Positions 11,766 to 23,460 of a stretch of 64,000 bases of DNA are shown piece by piece. The stretch lies in the NCBI GenBank assembly GCA_963921195.1, contig OY992536.1:228134023-228198022 (forward strand). The letters are read 5' to 3'. The DNA comes from Pegoplata infirma (taxonomy: Eukaryota > Arthropoda > Insecta > Diptera > Anthomyiidae). Both the position numbers and the translations under genes were made by a program. Under the pieces are notes generated by a model. The model did no database searches. It was not told the DNA's origin and saw only the letters and a list, made by a program, of their open reading frames with translations. The first letter of the stretch is position 1. Each line of letters begins with the position of its first letter.

Positions 11766-12218
11766 CAGCGAACCCGGTTATAACGAACTCCAAGGGACCA
11801 GTAAAAATAGTTCGTTATAAGCGAAGTTCGCTTTAAGCGAAGTTCAAATTTTTTTTTATTTGACGTTTTCTTGTAAGTAAACTACTAATTGAGAAGAAAA
11901 CATTAAAAATATAAATAAGTTGTATCAAAATTATAATATTAACCAAAAATGTCTATCTTTTTGTGAGTTTGGTAAATATAATTGCGGCACTTTTCAAAAT
12001 ATTTATGGGAGTTCGTTATAAAAAAGTAAATATACATCAAATTTTGTTCGTGGGACCATAATAAGTAGTTCGTTTTAACCGAGGATTCGCTATAACCGAG
12101 TTCGTTATAAAAGAAGTATTTTGTGTGAAAATTGTTTCCAAAACGTCAGGACTTTGGAAATAGTTCGTTATAACTGATAATTCATTATAACCGAGTTCGT
12201 TATAACCGAGTTTGACTG
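11766..12218. mobile_element. Tigger/pogo-like MITE, copy 1
   Basis: It begins CAGCGAACCCGGTTATAACG and ends CGTTATAACCGAGTTTGACTG, flanked by TA on both sides. TA duplication plus CAGTC(A/G)AACCCGGTTATAACG ends are typical of pogo/Tigger-type Tc1-mariner MITEs. GTTCGTTATAA is repeated internally near both ends. It has no transposase. Confidence 0.85.
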
Positions 12219-12926
12219 TAATAGCTATTAATTGAAATTTTTTCAAATATAAATAATTTGTATTAATTAATGATACTGTTTTTTTTTATGAGAATTTTAA
12301 AAATTGAATGCATTCATTTATTATTCATCATACTTTTAAAAATCGAATTTATAAAAACTTACGCATTCAATTTCAAAGTCGAATGGAAAAGAAATCGAAT
12401 GCATTCTATATTTTAAAATCAAATGTAAAATCATTCGATAAATTGTGATTGGGGAACGCAATCATTAAAGTTTAATTCAGAACACCAAATCTAATTAAGG
12501 AATGAAATCCTTCGCAGCTCTGACAGTAATACCGTCAGAGTTTTCGCATTTTCTTCTAAATTTGGTTACGTTAGTGCCGTTCATATTCGCCTATAGAATA
12601 CAAAAATTATAATCAATTTTGATGATGTATGATCAATATTGTCCGACCGAAAGACTTTTTCAGACTGAACCCATACATAAACTTCGTCTAATTTTGCAAA
12701 GTTCAGCCGAACCCAACCTTTAAAAAAATGTTTTTAAGACATGTATGCTATGCAGATGCATTGCATATATGAAGGTGTGTGACATGTACTTATCCACAAA
12801 TAGTTGCATACATTTACATATATGGAATATTACATTACTTGTGTATGTTCATATATGGTACCATATATGACATTTATTTCCATATATTGTTCATATACTA
12901 TCATACATGTAATCATGTATGAGCAT

Positions 12927-14037
12927 TAGAGTGTCCCTTATTTTGGAAATGTTGGAAATCTTGAGACGGTACCCGCTCATTTTTTTCCTTTTGACTTAAA
13001 AATAACTCAGGAAAAATTTTACGCCCCTAGGACCACGCCTTCCCTACGCGACGGGGCCTTAAAGAGCGGGGCCTAAAAAATCATTTTTCCATACAAACCA
13101 AAAAAATTTTTTTTTTATTTTTAATTTTTTTGTTATTAATTATTATATTACTTGGTTTGCTTATTCACGACAAAAAATTTGATTTTGGAGGGATAAGTCT
13201 TTCAGCGCTAAAAAATTTTTCGCAAAAAAAAAATTTGGGCGGCCGGGGTCCTACAGTAAAAAATTTTTAAAAAATATTTTTTTTTAGTTTTGACCAGCAA
13301 CGGTTTTAGTTGCTATGTTGCTTTAAATGATATATATTCCAAAAAAAAAATTATTCATATCTGTGACATCTTTATCTTTTTCGAAAAAAAAAATTTTGAG
13401 CCGTAGGAATCCTACGGTAAAAAATTTTTAAAAAATATTTTTTTTTTAGTTTTGAAAAGCAATGGTTTTAGTTTTTATGTTGTTTTTAATGATATATATT
13501 CCAAAAAAAATATTATTCATATTTGTGACATTTTTATCGTGTATCGAAAAAAATCATCAATGCATTTTTTACCCTTTTTTAGAACACGATTAAGATGTCA
13601 CAGATACAAAAAATATTTTTTTATGAATATATATCATTTAAAGCAACATAGCAGCTAAAACCGTTGCTGGTCAAAACTAAAAAAAAATATTTTTTAAAAT
13701 TTTTTTACTGTAGGACCCCGGCGGCTCAAAATTTTTTTTTGCGAAAAATTTTTTAGCGCTGAAAGACTTATCCCACCAAAATCAAATTTTTTGTTGTGAA
13801 TAAGCAAACCAAGTAATATAATAAATAATAACAAAAAAATTAAAAATCAAAAAAAAAATTTTTTGGTTTGTATGGAAAAATGATTTTTTAGGCCCCGCTC
13901 TTTAAGGGCCCGTCGCGTAGGGAAGGCGTGGTCCTAGGGGCGTAAAATTTTTCCTGAGTTATTTTTAAGTCAAAAGGAAAAAAATGAGCGGGTACCGTCT
14001 CAAGATTTCCAACATTTCCAAAATAAGGGACACTCTA
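12927..14037. mobile_element. Palindromic (foldback) hAT-type MITE, complete copy
   Basis: The whole 1.1 kb is a near-perfect palindrome centred near 13.5 kb: TAGAGTGTCCCTTATTTTGG at the left, its complement at the right, and matching arms throughout (for example GGTACCCGCTC and GAGCGGGTACC). It is flanked by a perfect 8-bp duplication, ATGAGCAT (12,919-12,926 and 14,038-14,045). It encodes no protein; a transcript would fold into a hairpin of several hundred base pairs. Confidence 0.88.
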
Positions 14038-14425
14038 ATGAGCATGTATGATCATGTATGAACATACATGGTCATTTTCACCCGGGAATGACAAAAAAGA
14101 GTTTTTGTTTTTTTTTACAAAAATATGTGTATGTCCATTCACTTAGAAATATTTTTACAGTAAAAAAAACATTGCATTCTGAAAAAATTTTACACTCAAA
14201 AAAAAAAAATTTAATTTTTCTTTTTTTTTTAAATGACAAAAAAATTGTTGTTTACTTAAAATAAAATATTTCAAATCAAAATTGTTAATTTTTCACGTTA
14301 AAATATTTCAAATCAAAATTGTTAATTTTTTCACGTTAAAAAATGTACTAACATTTAAAAAATGCATTGTGGAGGGTATTCATAGATTCTGCAAAGTCGA
14401 ATTTAACTTTTCTTCTTGTTTTTTT

Positions 14426-15110
14426 CATCAATTTTTTTTTTCATTAATTTTTTTTTGTCATCAACATTTTTTTTTTCATCAAAATTTTTTTTCATAATTT
14501 TTTTTTTTTATCATATTTTTTTCATCAAATTTTTTTATCAAATTTTTTATAATTAATTTTTTTCTCACCAAAAATTTTTTTTTCAAATTTTTTTTCATCA
14601 ATTTTTTTACATCGAAAAATTTTTCTTTTCATCAAAAAAATTCATCAAAAATTTTTTCATCAAAATTTTTTTCTCCAAAAATTTTGGGTTCATTAAATTT
14701 TTTTAAGATAATTTTGTTTTTCGTGAAAAAAAATATTTTTTTTACCAAAACTACTTTTTCACCAAGTCTAAGCCTTTCGCATAAAAATTTTCCATTTGTT
14801 AATCAAATGTACATAGAACAAGTGAGAGTGTTATTTTCTTTGGTGCCGAATCTTTTATACTCTCCAAAATTCAAAAACACTTTTTTGCACTTATTTTTGC
14901 ACTCACTTACGAAATGTACAGCTCTTTTGGGTTTTTAATGGGGTCCTCGACTGATATTTCAATTCGTTTTGCATGGAATAGCAAAGTAATATAACATTAT
15001 TTTTTCAAAAAAAAACATTGCTTTGGCAAGTACACCCAAATCTTTCGCAAAACATTATCATGATTTAATGTTTTGGGCAAGAGTAAAAAATTCGCAGGCA
15101 TTTTTTATAC
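14426..15110 (+). mobile_element. Family X repeat, copy 3 (3' part)
   Basis: It starts in the TTTTTCATCAATTTTT tract and continues through CACCAAAAATTTTT, CCAAAACTACTTTTTCACC, the GGTGCCGAATCTTTTATAC block, GGGGTCCTCGACTGATATTTC and TTTTGGGCAAGAG. The 5' half with the paired palindromes is absent, because a DINE-like 3' end abuts it. At 15,108-15,136 the TATACCCTCCACTCTAGTG start of another DINE-like copy follows at once. Confidence 0.65.
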
Positions 15111-15136
15111 CCTCCACTCTAGTGATAGAGGGCATA

Positions 15137-16190
15137 TGAGGCATTCCACACCAAATGTCCCGCTACAGAAAAACATGTGTCCCGTAAATTTCTGAATAGG
15201 TTGTTTTGATAGCCCTATATGGAACTAAGAAAATTGCGTTTTTGGATTTTCTAATTTTCAAAAACTGGGCTTAGAAGGCGTGGTCAAATATTGAAAAAAT
15301 GGTCAAATTTGTGGCGAGTTGCCTTGATTAAATATTTATCACTTTAAAACAGAATGCACCACATTCTCAAAAATTAACATTCTTATATAGTTTTGTATGG
15401 GCTATCGAATAAAATTTTTTTCTTTGGAAAATTTTCTGAAATTTTCCATTTTTTAAAAAAGTCAATTTATCAAAAATCCAGCCACTTTTTTTTTTTTTTT
15501 AACTTTTTTTAAAGTTTAGATGTTTGTCCATCCACACAAAAAAATTCAGAAAAACATTTTTCGTTTTTTTCGAGAAAATCGCATTTTAATTTTAAATTTC
15601 ATAACAATTTTGTAATTTGCTTGCATTTTCTTGTTTTAACGTTGCGAATGAGTAATATTAATTGCATAAATATTACTCAATTCGCAACGTTAAAACAAGC
15701 AAATTACAAAATTGTTATGAAATTTAAAATTCAAATGCGATTTTTTCGAAAAAAAAAGAAGAACGTGTTTCTGAATTTTTTTGTGTGAATGGACAAACAT
15801 CTAAACTTTTAAAAAGAAATTTAAAAAAAAGTGGCAGGATTTGTGATAAATTGACTTATTTAAAAAATGGAAAATTTCAGAACGGGTTCTGAAAATTTTC
15901 AAAAAAAAAATTTTTTAATTGATAGCCCATACAAAACTATATCAGAATGTACATTTTTGAGATTGTGGTGCATTCCATTTTAATGTGATAAATATTAATT
16001 CAAGGCAACTCGCCACAAATTGGACCATTTTTCCAATAATTGACCACGCCTCCTAAGCATAGTTTTTGAAAATTTGAAAAGCCGAAAACGCAATTTACTT
16101 AGGTCCATATAGGGCTATCCAAACAACCTATTCAGAAATTTACGGGACTCATGCTGTTCTGTAGTGGGACATTTTGTGTGGAATGCCTCA
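15137..16190. mobile_element. Palindromic MITE with TGAGGCATTCC ends, complete copy
   Basis: It begins TGAGGCATTCCACAC and ends GTGTGGAATGCCTCA, flanked by TA on both sides. The arms match over about 500 bp each; the centre is the AACGTTGCGAATGAGTAAT / ACTCAATTCGCAACGTT hairpin near 15.64-15.69 kb. TA duplication suggests Tc1-mariner or a related TA-targeting superfamily. No coding region. Confidence 0.82.
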
Positions 16191-17137
16191 TAGAAAAAAT
16201 TTTAGACTCTGAGGGTTTTTTCCAATAGAAAAAGTATCAGATTTTGAGATCTATTTCATATTAAAAAGTTCTAAGATTGTCAAAGATGTTACCCCTAGAA
16301 TCTCTTTGCTTCATTAACTCAAAAATCACGTTTTTTGAATTGTGGCACTATTGTAGTAAATGGGCGATATTTAAACTACCCTCACCTTGCCATTGTCAGC
16401 AATCTTTTTTTTTAATTAAAACTATAAGTGTAAACAAATTTATAGCAACGTTATTCTTTTAACTTTAACTGTTTTTTTTACACTCTGATATCCTAATTAA
16501 TATTCTGAAACCACAATTAATTAAAATTTCACAGAACTTTTAGTATTTATATGTCAACATTTTTTCACGCATTGTCAGCATTGACTAAGATTTAACATAA
16601 TTAATGTGTTTGCGTGGCAGGAAAAAAAACGAGGGAATTTTTTTTTTTACCAAATGAAAACATTATCAGTCTAACAGGTGCTTGACTGCCAGACAAGCTG
16701 ACTAAATGACACTTGTAAAATGATAAGGATTAAAACATGTTTGATTTGCTACAAACAGATATACAAAAATATAGTCACCCAAAACATCAAAATACAAGTA
16801 CTCATATAACTCAAAAATTTAATGTTTATAAAATAAACAATAGTCATAAGCAAAAAAAATTAACTTTGAAATTATATGTTCACCTTATGGAGGTCCACCT
16901 TAAAAAAAATTATAATTTCGATACACTTTAATGAGCTCTTTCATACAGAAAAAGCACCCTGCACCCAACAACAAATCTTGTAAAGTTACAAAAATTCCTT
17001 GTAAGCTTTATTTACATTTACACCAAAAAGATGTGAATTTACAATTATTTGGTAAAATGTTTGTTATCAGCCGCACAAATTGCAGGAAAAATATTATATT
17101 TACAAGAAAAATTTGTAAATTCACCAAAAAATATACC
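16191..17137. other. Gene-free AT-rich stretch
   Basis: No gene is supported. The later part contains many TTTACAA/TTGTAAAT words that continue at 18.9-19.1 kb, suggesting that 17.14-18.90 kb was inserted into a single older repeat. Confidence 0.45.
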
Positions 17138-17807
17138 TATGAAGCATTCCACACATGTGTCCCGTAAATTTCTGAATAGGTTGTTTGGATAGCCCTATAT
17201 GGAACTAAGAAAGTTGCGTTTTTGGTTTTCTAATATTCAAAAACTGGGCTTAGAGGGCGTGGTCAAATATTGGAAAAATGGTGAAATTTGTGGCGAGTTG
17301 CCTTGATTAAATATTTATCACATTAAAACGGAATGCACCACAATCTCAAAAATTTACATTCTTATATAGTTTTCTATGGGCTATCGATTAAAATTTTTTT
17401 TTTTTAAATTTTCAGAACCCGTTCTGAATTTTTCCATTTTTTAAAAATGTCAATTTATTAAAAAACATGCCACTTTTTTTTTATTTTTTAATTTTTTTTT
17501 TTTTAAAGTTTAGATGTTTGTCCATCCACACAAAAAAATCAGAAAAACGGTCTTCGTTTTTTTCCAGAAAATCGCTTTTGAACTTTAAATTTCATAACAA
17601 TTTAGTAATTTGCTTGTATTTTCTTGATTTAACGTTGCGAATGAGTATTATTAATTGCATAAATATTACTCATTCGCAACGTTAAAACAAAAAAATACAA
17701 GAAAATTACAAAATTGTTATGAAATTTAAAGTTCAAATGCGATTTTCTCGAAAAAAAACGAAAAACATGTTTCTGAATTTTTTTGTGTGGATGTACACAC
17801 ATCTATA
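17138..17807. mobile_element. Truncated copy of the TGAGGCATTCC palindromic MITE
   Basis: It starts ATGAAGCATTCCACACATG and matches the left arm and centre of the 15,137-16,190 element (GAATAGGTTGTTTGGATAGC, the AACGTTGCGAATGAGTA hairpin). It then ends in the middle of the right arm where the next palindromic element begins at 17,810. Confidence 0.75.
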
Positions 17808-17809
17808 TA

Positions 17810-18895
17810 TGGGGCAAAACGCGTCAACGGTCCACACCCAAAAACAAATGTTGTCCGATTCAAGTATAATTTTGGCAAAATATTAGGTTAATGATAGGTA
17901 GTATAAATTACAAATATAAAATTTTTTGATGAAATATTGGCAGAGTTACAGGGTTGGGAAGATTTGATGTTTTTGAAAAGAATATATTTTGGTGAATTTT
18001 AATTAACACTTTGATGAAACAAAAATTATAATTTAAAAAACTAATTTTAAAGTATTTTTGATGGCCTTTAAAATGGCATTTGTGGTTTTTTTGAAAAAAA
18101 TAAATTTGACCTTAAAATTCAAGGTCAAAATATTAAGTTGTAATTATCTTATAAGGGTCGCACTTTTAAATTTTTTTCACAAAGCCCATTAGAAAGCTTG
18201 ACATTTTTTTTAATTTCGGTTTTTTTAAAAAAAATGGTATGTATGAAACTTTATGAGAAATCAATTTTTTAGGAGTATATGACACTCAAATTGTACTGAA
18301 ATCGCTTTAATCTGCATGTAATAACAACAACAAAAATAAATGCTTAGATAAAGTGTGCGTTGTAAACAAACACAACAAACGTTGCACGCATAAAAAATAA
18401 AGAAATCAGTACAGTTTGGGTGTTATGTACTCGTAAAAAAATTGATTTCTCATAAAGTATCATACATACCATTTTTTTAAAAAAAACCGAAATTAAAGAA
18501 AATTTCAACCTTTCTAGTGGGCTTAGTGAAAAAAATCTGAAAGTGCGACCCTTATAAGATAATTACAATTTAATATTTTGACCTTGAATTTTAAGGTCAA
18601 ATTTATTTTTAAAAAAAAAACACAAATGCCATTTTAAAGGCCGTTAAAAATACTTTAAAAGTCGTTTTTAAAATTATAATTTTTGTTTCATCAAAATGTT
18701 AATTAAAATTCACCAAAATATGTTCTTTTCAAAAACATCAAAATTTTCCAACCCTGTAACTCTGCCAATATTTCATCAAAAAATTTTATATTTGTAATTT
18801 AGAATACCTATCATTAACCTACTATTTTACCAAAATTATACTTAAATTGGACAACATTTGTTTTTTGGTGTAGACCTTTGACGCGTTTTGCCCCA
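17810..18895. mobile_element. Palindromic MITE with TGGGGCAAAACGCG ends
   Basis: It begins TGGGGCAAAACGCGTCAA and ends TTGACGCGTTTTGCCCCA, flanked by TA. Both arms are about 500 bp and closely matched, for example GGTCGCACTTTTAAATTTTT and its complement. The short central loop contains AACAACAACAAAAATAAATG. It has no coding region and would be transcribed as a long hairpin. Confidence 0.85.
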
Positions 18896-19774
18896 TATGT
18901 AAATTTAAAATAAAAGTTGTAATTGCTGAGATAATTGGTAAATTGAAGAAAAAAGTTTGCAAAATTTAAATTTTTTTTAAAGTGAATTTACTACTTTTTC
19001 TTGTAAATTTACAATTTTTTCTTGAAAGTTTTGCGGCTGCTAACAAACATTTCACCTATCAAATTGTAAATTTACAACTTTTTGAAGCGATCAAACCTAT
19101 ATTGAACTCTCGCGACTTTGGGAGATTTTCAGCTACCTCCTATTTAATTTTAGAAATTTCTATTAAAAATAACAAACCTTTTTGAGAGTTGAAATTTTTT
19201 TATTTTTTTTCCTAAGTAAAAGTAATTTTTTATTCAATTCTTTATTCCAAATCGCAAAAATGAACGAATTATTTCAAATAAAAAATCGATAATAAACCAC
19301 TGTGCAATGTTGGGTATGTTATATAAGAAACAGTAAACAATTTAAAATTTCGATTTTGGTCCAAAAATTTTGATCAGCTGCTGTGGACCAAAAAAACGTT
19401 TTTTAAAGATTTACATTTTTTTTCTATAATCAACACAAGATCTCAAAATTTTGAGCCATATTCTGGAAAAAAAGTCAAACAAGTAGTTTCAGCAAAAATC
19501 AGCATCAGTAGATCAAAATTGTGGTTTTTGGAATTTCTGAAATATTTATCTATAATATTTTCTCCAGAAAATTGGTAAATTTCACGAAATAATTTTCAAA
19601 TTTTTTGGATTTTCATTTTTCGTTAAAATGTTTTTTTTTTTAATGAAAAATACGATAAAAATGCTGCCAAATTCATGTTCAGCATGCAAAAATTAGTGAG
19701 AAAACATGTATTGCAAAATGAAATTACATAAAAGAAGTTAAAAAAAGTACTTAAAAGTTAAATACTAAGTACTA
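18896..19774. other. AT-rich stretch including an old repeat relic
   Basis: From about 19,330 the sequence shares phrases, inverted, with 56.6-57.4 kb (CTGTGGACCAAAA, TCTGGAAAAAAAGTCAAACAAG), so it is part of an undefined old interspersed repeat that continues after the Tigger-like MITE at 20,275-20,370. No gene is supported. Confidence 0.5.
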
Positions 19775-20272
19775 CAGTCGAACCCGGTTATAACGAACTC
19801 CGTGGGACCAGTAAAATTAGTTCGTATAAGCGAAGTTCGCTATAAGCGGGGTATATTTTTTTATCAACCTAGTTTTATTTCCAAAAAAATATATGCAATT
19901 TTGTTTTATTTGATGTTTTTTTCGTAAATAAACTACTTATTGAGAAGAAATCATTAAAAATATAAATAAATTTTATCAAAATATAATATAAACCAAAAAA
20001 TTCCAACCTTTTGCTGTCTTGAGAAACATTATTGCCACATATTGAAAAATATTTATGGGAGTTCGTTATAAAAAGGGTAATATTCATGAATTTGTGTTCG
20101 TGGGACCATAATAAGCAGTTCGTTTTAACCGAGGATTCGTTATAACCGAGTTCGTTATAAAAGAAGTATTTTGTGTGAAAATTGATGCTAAGTAAAACGT
20201 CGGGACTTTAGAATTAGTTCGTTATAACCGAGAATTCGTTATAACCGAGTTCGTTATAACCGAGTTTGACTG
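19775..20272. mobile_element. Tigger/pogo-like MITE, copy 2
   Basis: It is a second copy of the family at 11,766-12,218. It begins CAGTCGAACCCGGTTATAAC and ends GTTATAACCGAGTTTGACTG, flanked by TA (19,773-19,774 and 20,273-20,274). The interior blocks GTGGGACCATAATAAG and AAGAAGTATTTTGTGTGAAA are shared with copy 1. No transposase. Confidence 0.88.
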
Positions 20273-20369
20273 TATTTGGAAAGTAGAGGGCTTTGCATTC
20301 AGAAAAATTATTGTGTAAGATAAAGAGAAAATCAAAAATGCAAATAACGCATTAAAAAAAATATTTTAA

Positions 20370-21720
20370 CATGATAATGCTTTTAGGCTGGTGTCAAATT
20401 TTAAAAAAAGTTGCAGGAAAAATTGTTTGACTATATAAGCTAACAATTAACGAAAAAGAAAACAAGAATTACTATTTTCATTTTCTTAAAAGCAAAAATT
20501 TTAATAACTTGGGTTTGTAACTTGGATAATAATTAACCTCATGGTGAATAAAACCGTTTTTCACCAGGTGGTGAACATTTTTTTCTCATCAATTTTTTTT
20601 TTTTTTTTTATCAATTTTTTCATCATTTTTTCTTTTTTGCAATTTTTTTTTTTTTTATCATTGTTTTTTTTTCATGAATTTTTTTTTTCATCAAATTTTG
20701 TTTTCATCAAATTTTTTTTTTTCATCAATTTTTTTTTCATTATTTTTTTCATCAATTTTTTTTTTTCATCAAATTTTTTTTTTCATCAATTTTTTTTTTT
20801 TTTTTTAATAATTTGGTGGTGAATAAAAAGTAGCATAATTATTTTTCAACAAAAAATTTTTTTTTTTCATCAACATTTTGTTTTGTTATCAAATTTTTTT
20901 TTCCATCAAATTTTTTTTTCATCAAACTTTTTTTTCATCAAGTTTTTTTTTCATCAATTTTTTTTTCATTAATTTTTTTCATAAAATTTTTTTTTCCATA
21001 ATTTTTTTTTTTCATTAATTTTTTTTTTATCATCAAACTTTTTTTTTCAAATTTTTTTTTTATAAATTTTTTTTTTATCAAACCTTTTTTTTTCATAATT
21101 TTTTTTTTTTTATCAAATTTTCTTTTTTCATCAATTTTTTTTTCATCAAATTTTTTTTCATCAATTTTTTTTCATAAATTTTTTTGTTTCATCAATTTTT
21201 TTTCATTAATTTTTTTTTTTCATCAGATTTTTTTTATCAAATTTTTTATTATCAATTTTTTTCCCACCAAAAAATTTTTTTTTTCATATTTTTTTTTCAT
21301 AAACTTTTTTTTACATCAAAAAATTCATCAAAAACTTTTTTTCATCAAAATTTTTTTTCATCAAAATTTTATTCACCAAAAATTTTTTTTACCAAAACTG
21401 CTTTTTCACCAAGTCTAAGCTTTTCGCATAAAAATTTTCTATTTGTTTATCAAATGTATACATAATACAAGTGACAGTGTTATATTCTTTGGTGCCGAAT
21501 CTTTTATATTCTCCAAAATGTAAAAACACTTTTTTGCACTTATTTTTGCACTCACTTACGAAATGTACAGCTCTCTTGGTTTTTTAATGGGGTCCTCAAC
21601 TGATATTTCAATTCGTTTTGCATGGAATGGCAAAGTAGTATAACATTATTTTTTCTAAAAAAACATTATCATGAATTAATGTTTTGGGCAAGAGTACAAA
21701 ATTCGCAGGCATTTTTTTAT
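20370..21720 (+). mobile_element. Family X repeat, copy 4 (most complete)
   Basis: This copy spans both ends. The 5' end is AACATGATAATGCTTTTAGG. The AACCTCATGGTGAATAAAA and CACCAGGTGGTGAA palindromes follow, then over 700 bp of TTTTTCATCAAATTTT minisatellite. The 3' module has CACCAAGTCTAAGC, TTTATCAAATGTATACAT and GGTGCCGAATCTTTTATA, and ends TTTTGGGCAAGAGTACAAAA. ATTATCATGATAATG-like words near both ends may be terminal inverted elements. No protein; the Phe/Ile-rich open frames here are translations of the minisatellite. Confidence 0.7.
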
Positions 21721-22469
21721 ATATACCTGGTAGGGTCCTAAATTGTAGTTTAGTATCTAAAAATGTGTGAGCCAAAATTTGGGGACAATCGGATAAAAAT
21801 AACTCGTGCCGAAAATAGATTGAGTTTTGGGAGACTCTTATGTGATTAAAAACCCTTTATTCTAGTTTTTTGAAAAATGTTGGTATATGTTTTTTTTGGT
21901 TAAATAGTATGAAAATGGTAATAAATTGCCTTTCAAAAAAGCTTAAAGAAATTCAAATCGGATGAAAAATTAGCATTTAACGCATACTTGCCCCAGACCA
22001 TGAATGAGTTTTAAGCCAAAATTTGAAAATTTTCAAAATTCAAAAATGCAAAAAAAAAAATTTACATTATAATCTTATATGGTAGTCTAGCTTTTTTTTT
22101 TGATTTGGCGTGGGTTGTGATACAATTTCCACGGATTCAAAGAAAATGTGTTTTTCTATAATAATTTAGCAAATATCGGAACAATTTTTCTGTAGTGTAA
22201 AACATAAATTCTGTAATTTTTTTGAAAATTCGGGCATCTTTAACCCCTTTTTGTCAAGGTGAAATGACAAATTTGGAACATATCCGAATTCTCAAAAGTT
22301 ACAAAATTTACGTTTTACACTTCGTTCCGAATAATAGAGAACAAATTTTCCCATTTTTGCAAAATTATTGTGGAAAAACGCGTTTTATTTGGAATCCACT
22401 CCATCTTGGCGGGTATAAGAAATTGATCAGATAATCCCAAAAACGAGCTACCCTAGTATCCATTTCTGT
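21721..22469. other. Unassigned AT-rich stretch
   Basis: The boundaries TGGTAGGGTCC (about 21,730) and GCTACCCTAGTATC (about 22,450) are weakly complementary, so it may be one more decayed TIR element. No coding region is convincing. Confidence 0.4.
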
Positions 22470-22760
22470 TCACATGTGTCGATAGGAAGCCGAATTAAAG
22501 AGTTTTGTATTTTTAGTTTATCTAAAATGTACCAACATTTTCGAGGTGTCCTAACATTATCGCTTATAACTTTTGAACCGCTGAACCGATATCGCTCAAA
22601 TGCAATACTTAGCTTCTCGAAGCAACAAGAAGTACAATATATTACAGTCAAATTCGTGTTATATTTTGGCCGTGATTTCCATTTCAACAGAAAGACGAAC
22701 ATGGCTAGAATGTCTTAGAATCGATCATAGATCAATAATATCTACATAATGCAGCACCCC
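22470..22760 (-). mobile_element. Diverged DINE-like fragment
   Basis: It shares with the minus-strand DINE copy at 23,956-24,584 the phrases TATCGCTCAAATGCAATAC, AACTTTTGAACCGCTGAACC and the degenerate GGCTAGAATGTCTTAGAATC block. It lacks the usual ends. Confidence 0.55.
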
Positions 22761-22816
22761 ATTATGTAATTTTACAGATATTTAATTAGGTACTCTTAAT
22801 TAATAATTGCTGTGTC

Positions 22817-23162
22817 CAGTGTTGCCATATATCAAGATTTATCTTTTTTTGCAAGTTTTTTGAGGTGCTAAAAAGATTTTTTTTCTGAAAAAAAGATTTT
22901 TGGAAAGGTAAAATCAAAAATTTAATTTCTAAATAAGCTCAAATTACCTCAGAAATATATATTTTTTATAAATTTAGCATTATTTTTTCATTCTACGCTA
23001 TACTTTAACTTGTTTTTTATCTTAAAATTAAATTTAAAATACAATTTGGGATTTTTTAAAATGATTTTAATACTTTTTTTCAAAAAAAAAGTTTTTTTTT
23101 ACAAAAAAAAGATTTTTTTTCAGAAAAAATAAGATTTTTCCAAAAAATATATGGTAACACTG
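22817..23162. mobile_element. hAT-type MITE (CAGTGTTGCCA ends)
   Basis: It begins CAGTGTTGCCATATAT and ends ATATATGGTAACACTG. A perfect 8-bp duplication, GCTGTGTC, flanks it (22,809-22,816 and 23,163-23,170). The interior holds repeated AAAAGATTTTTTTTC words. Ends of this type are common in insect hAT MITEs. Confidence 0.88.
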
Positions 23163-23460
23163 GCTGTGTCTTTCAATAAGTGGATTTATTTTCGGATTAA
23201 TCTTATTTAGTTTAAAATAAATATTTTAACATGCCAAAACAAATTTGAAATATTTTTTTCCGTAATCTACTATAAATTAGCAATTATAATCCGAAAAAAT
23301 GATAACAAAATTTGGAAAATGAAAAAAGTTATAAATAACTCAAAATTAATCCTAAGTGGACTTATTAAATCCCAAAATTTAATTGCATTAATTATGATTT
23401 ATTTATAACTTTTTTAATTTTCCAAATTTTTTTATCATGTTTTCGGATTATAATTGCTAA

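Larger units (their letters stand above)
11599..14086. mobile_element. CCCGGGTGAAAATGACC MITE-like element containing two further insertions
   Basis: Long inverted termini begin CCCGGGTGAAAATGACCATG and end with the complement CATGGTCATTTTCACCCGGG. The DINE-like copy A reads TTTTTAAATGACAAAAAAAG where this element sits, so the target duplication is AA. Its own sequence is rich in CATATATG/ATGTATG words. Inside it are a Tigger/pogo-type MITE (11,766-12,218) and a palindromic hAT-type element (12,927-14,037). Confidence 0.82.
9906..14425 (+). mobile_element. DINE-1-like element, copy C, host of a nested insertion stack
   Basis: It starts inside the module with GATCCTCGATCGATTTTAAG and GATGTCCGTCCGTCC, and ends GGAGGGTATTCATAGATTC...TTTTCTTCTTGTTTT. 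Aligned with copy A (1793-2700) it is collinear once four insertions are removed: 10,094-10,665; 10,830-11,256; and 11,599-14,086, which itself holds two more. Copy A acts as the empty-site control that fixes each insertion boundary. Confidence 0.7.

Noticed and set aside
20541..21465. Phe/Ser-rich open frames that look like membrane proteins
   Set aside because: They are translations of the TTTTTCATCAAATTTTT minisatellite of family X; similar frames appear in every copy and both orientations.
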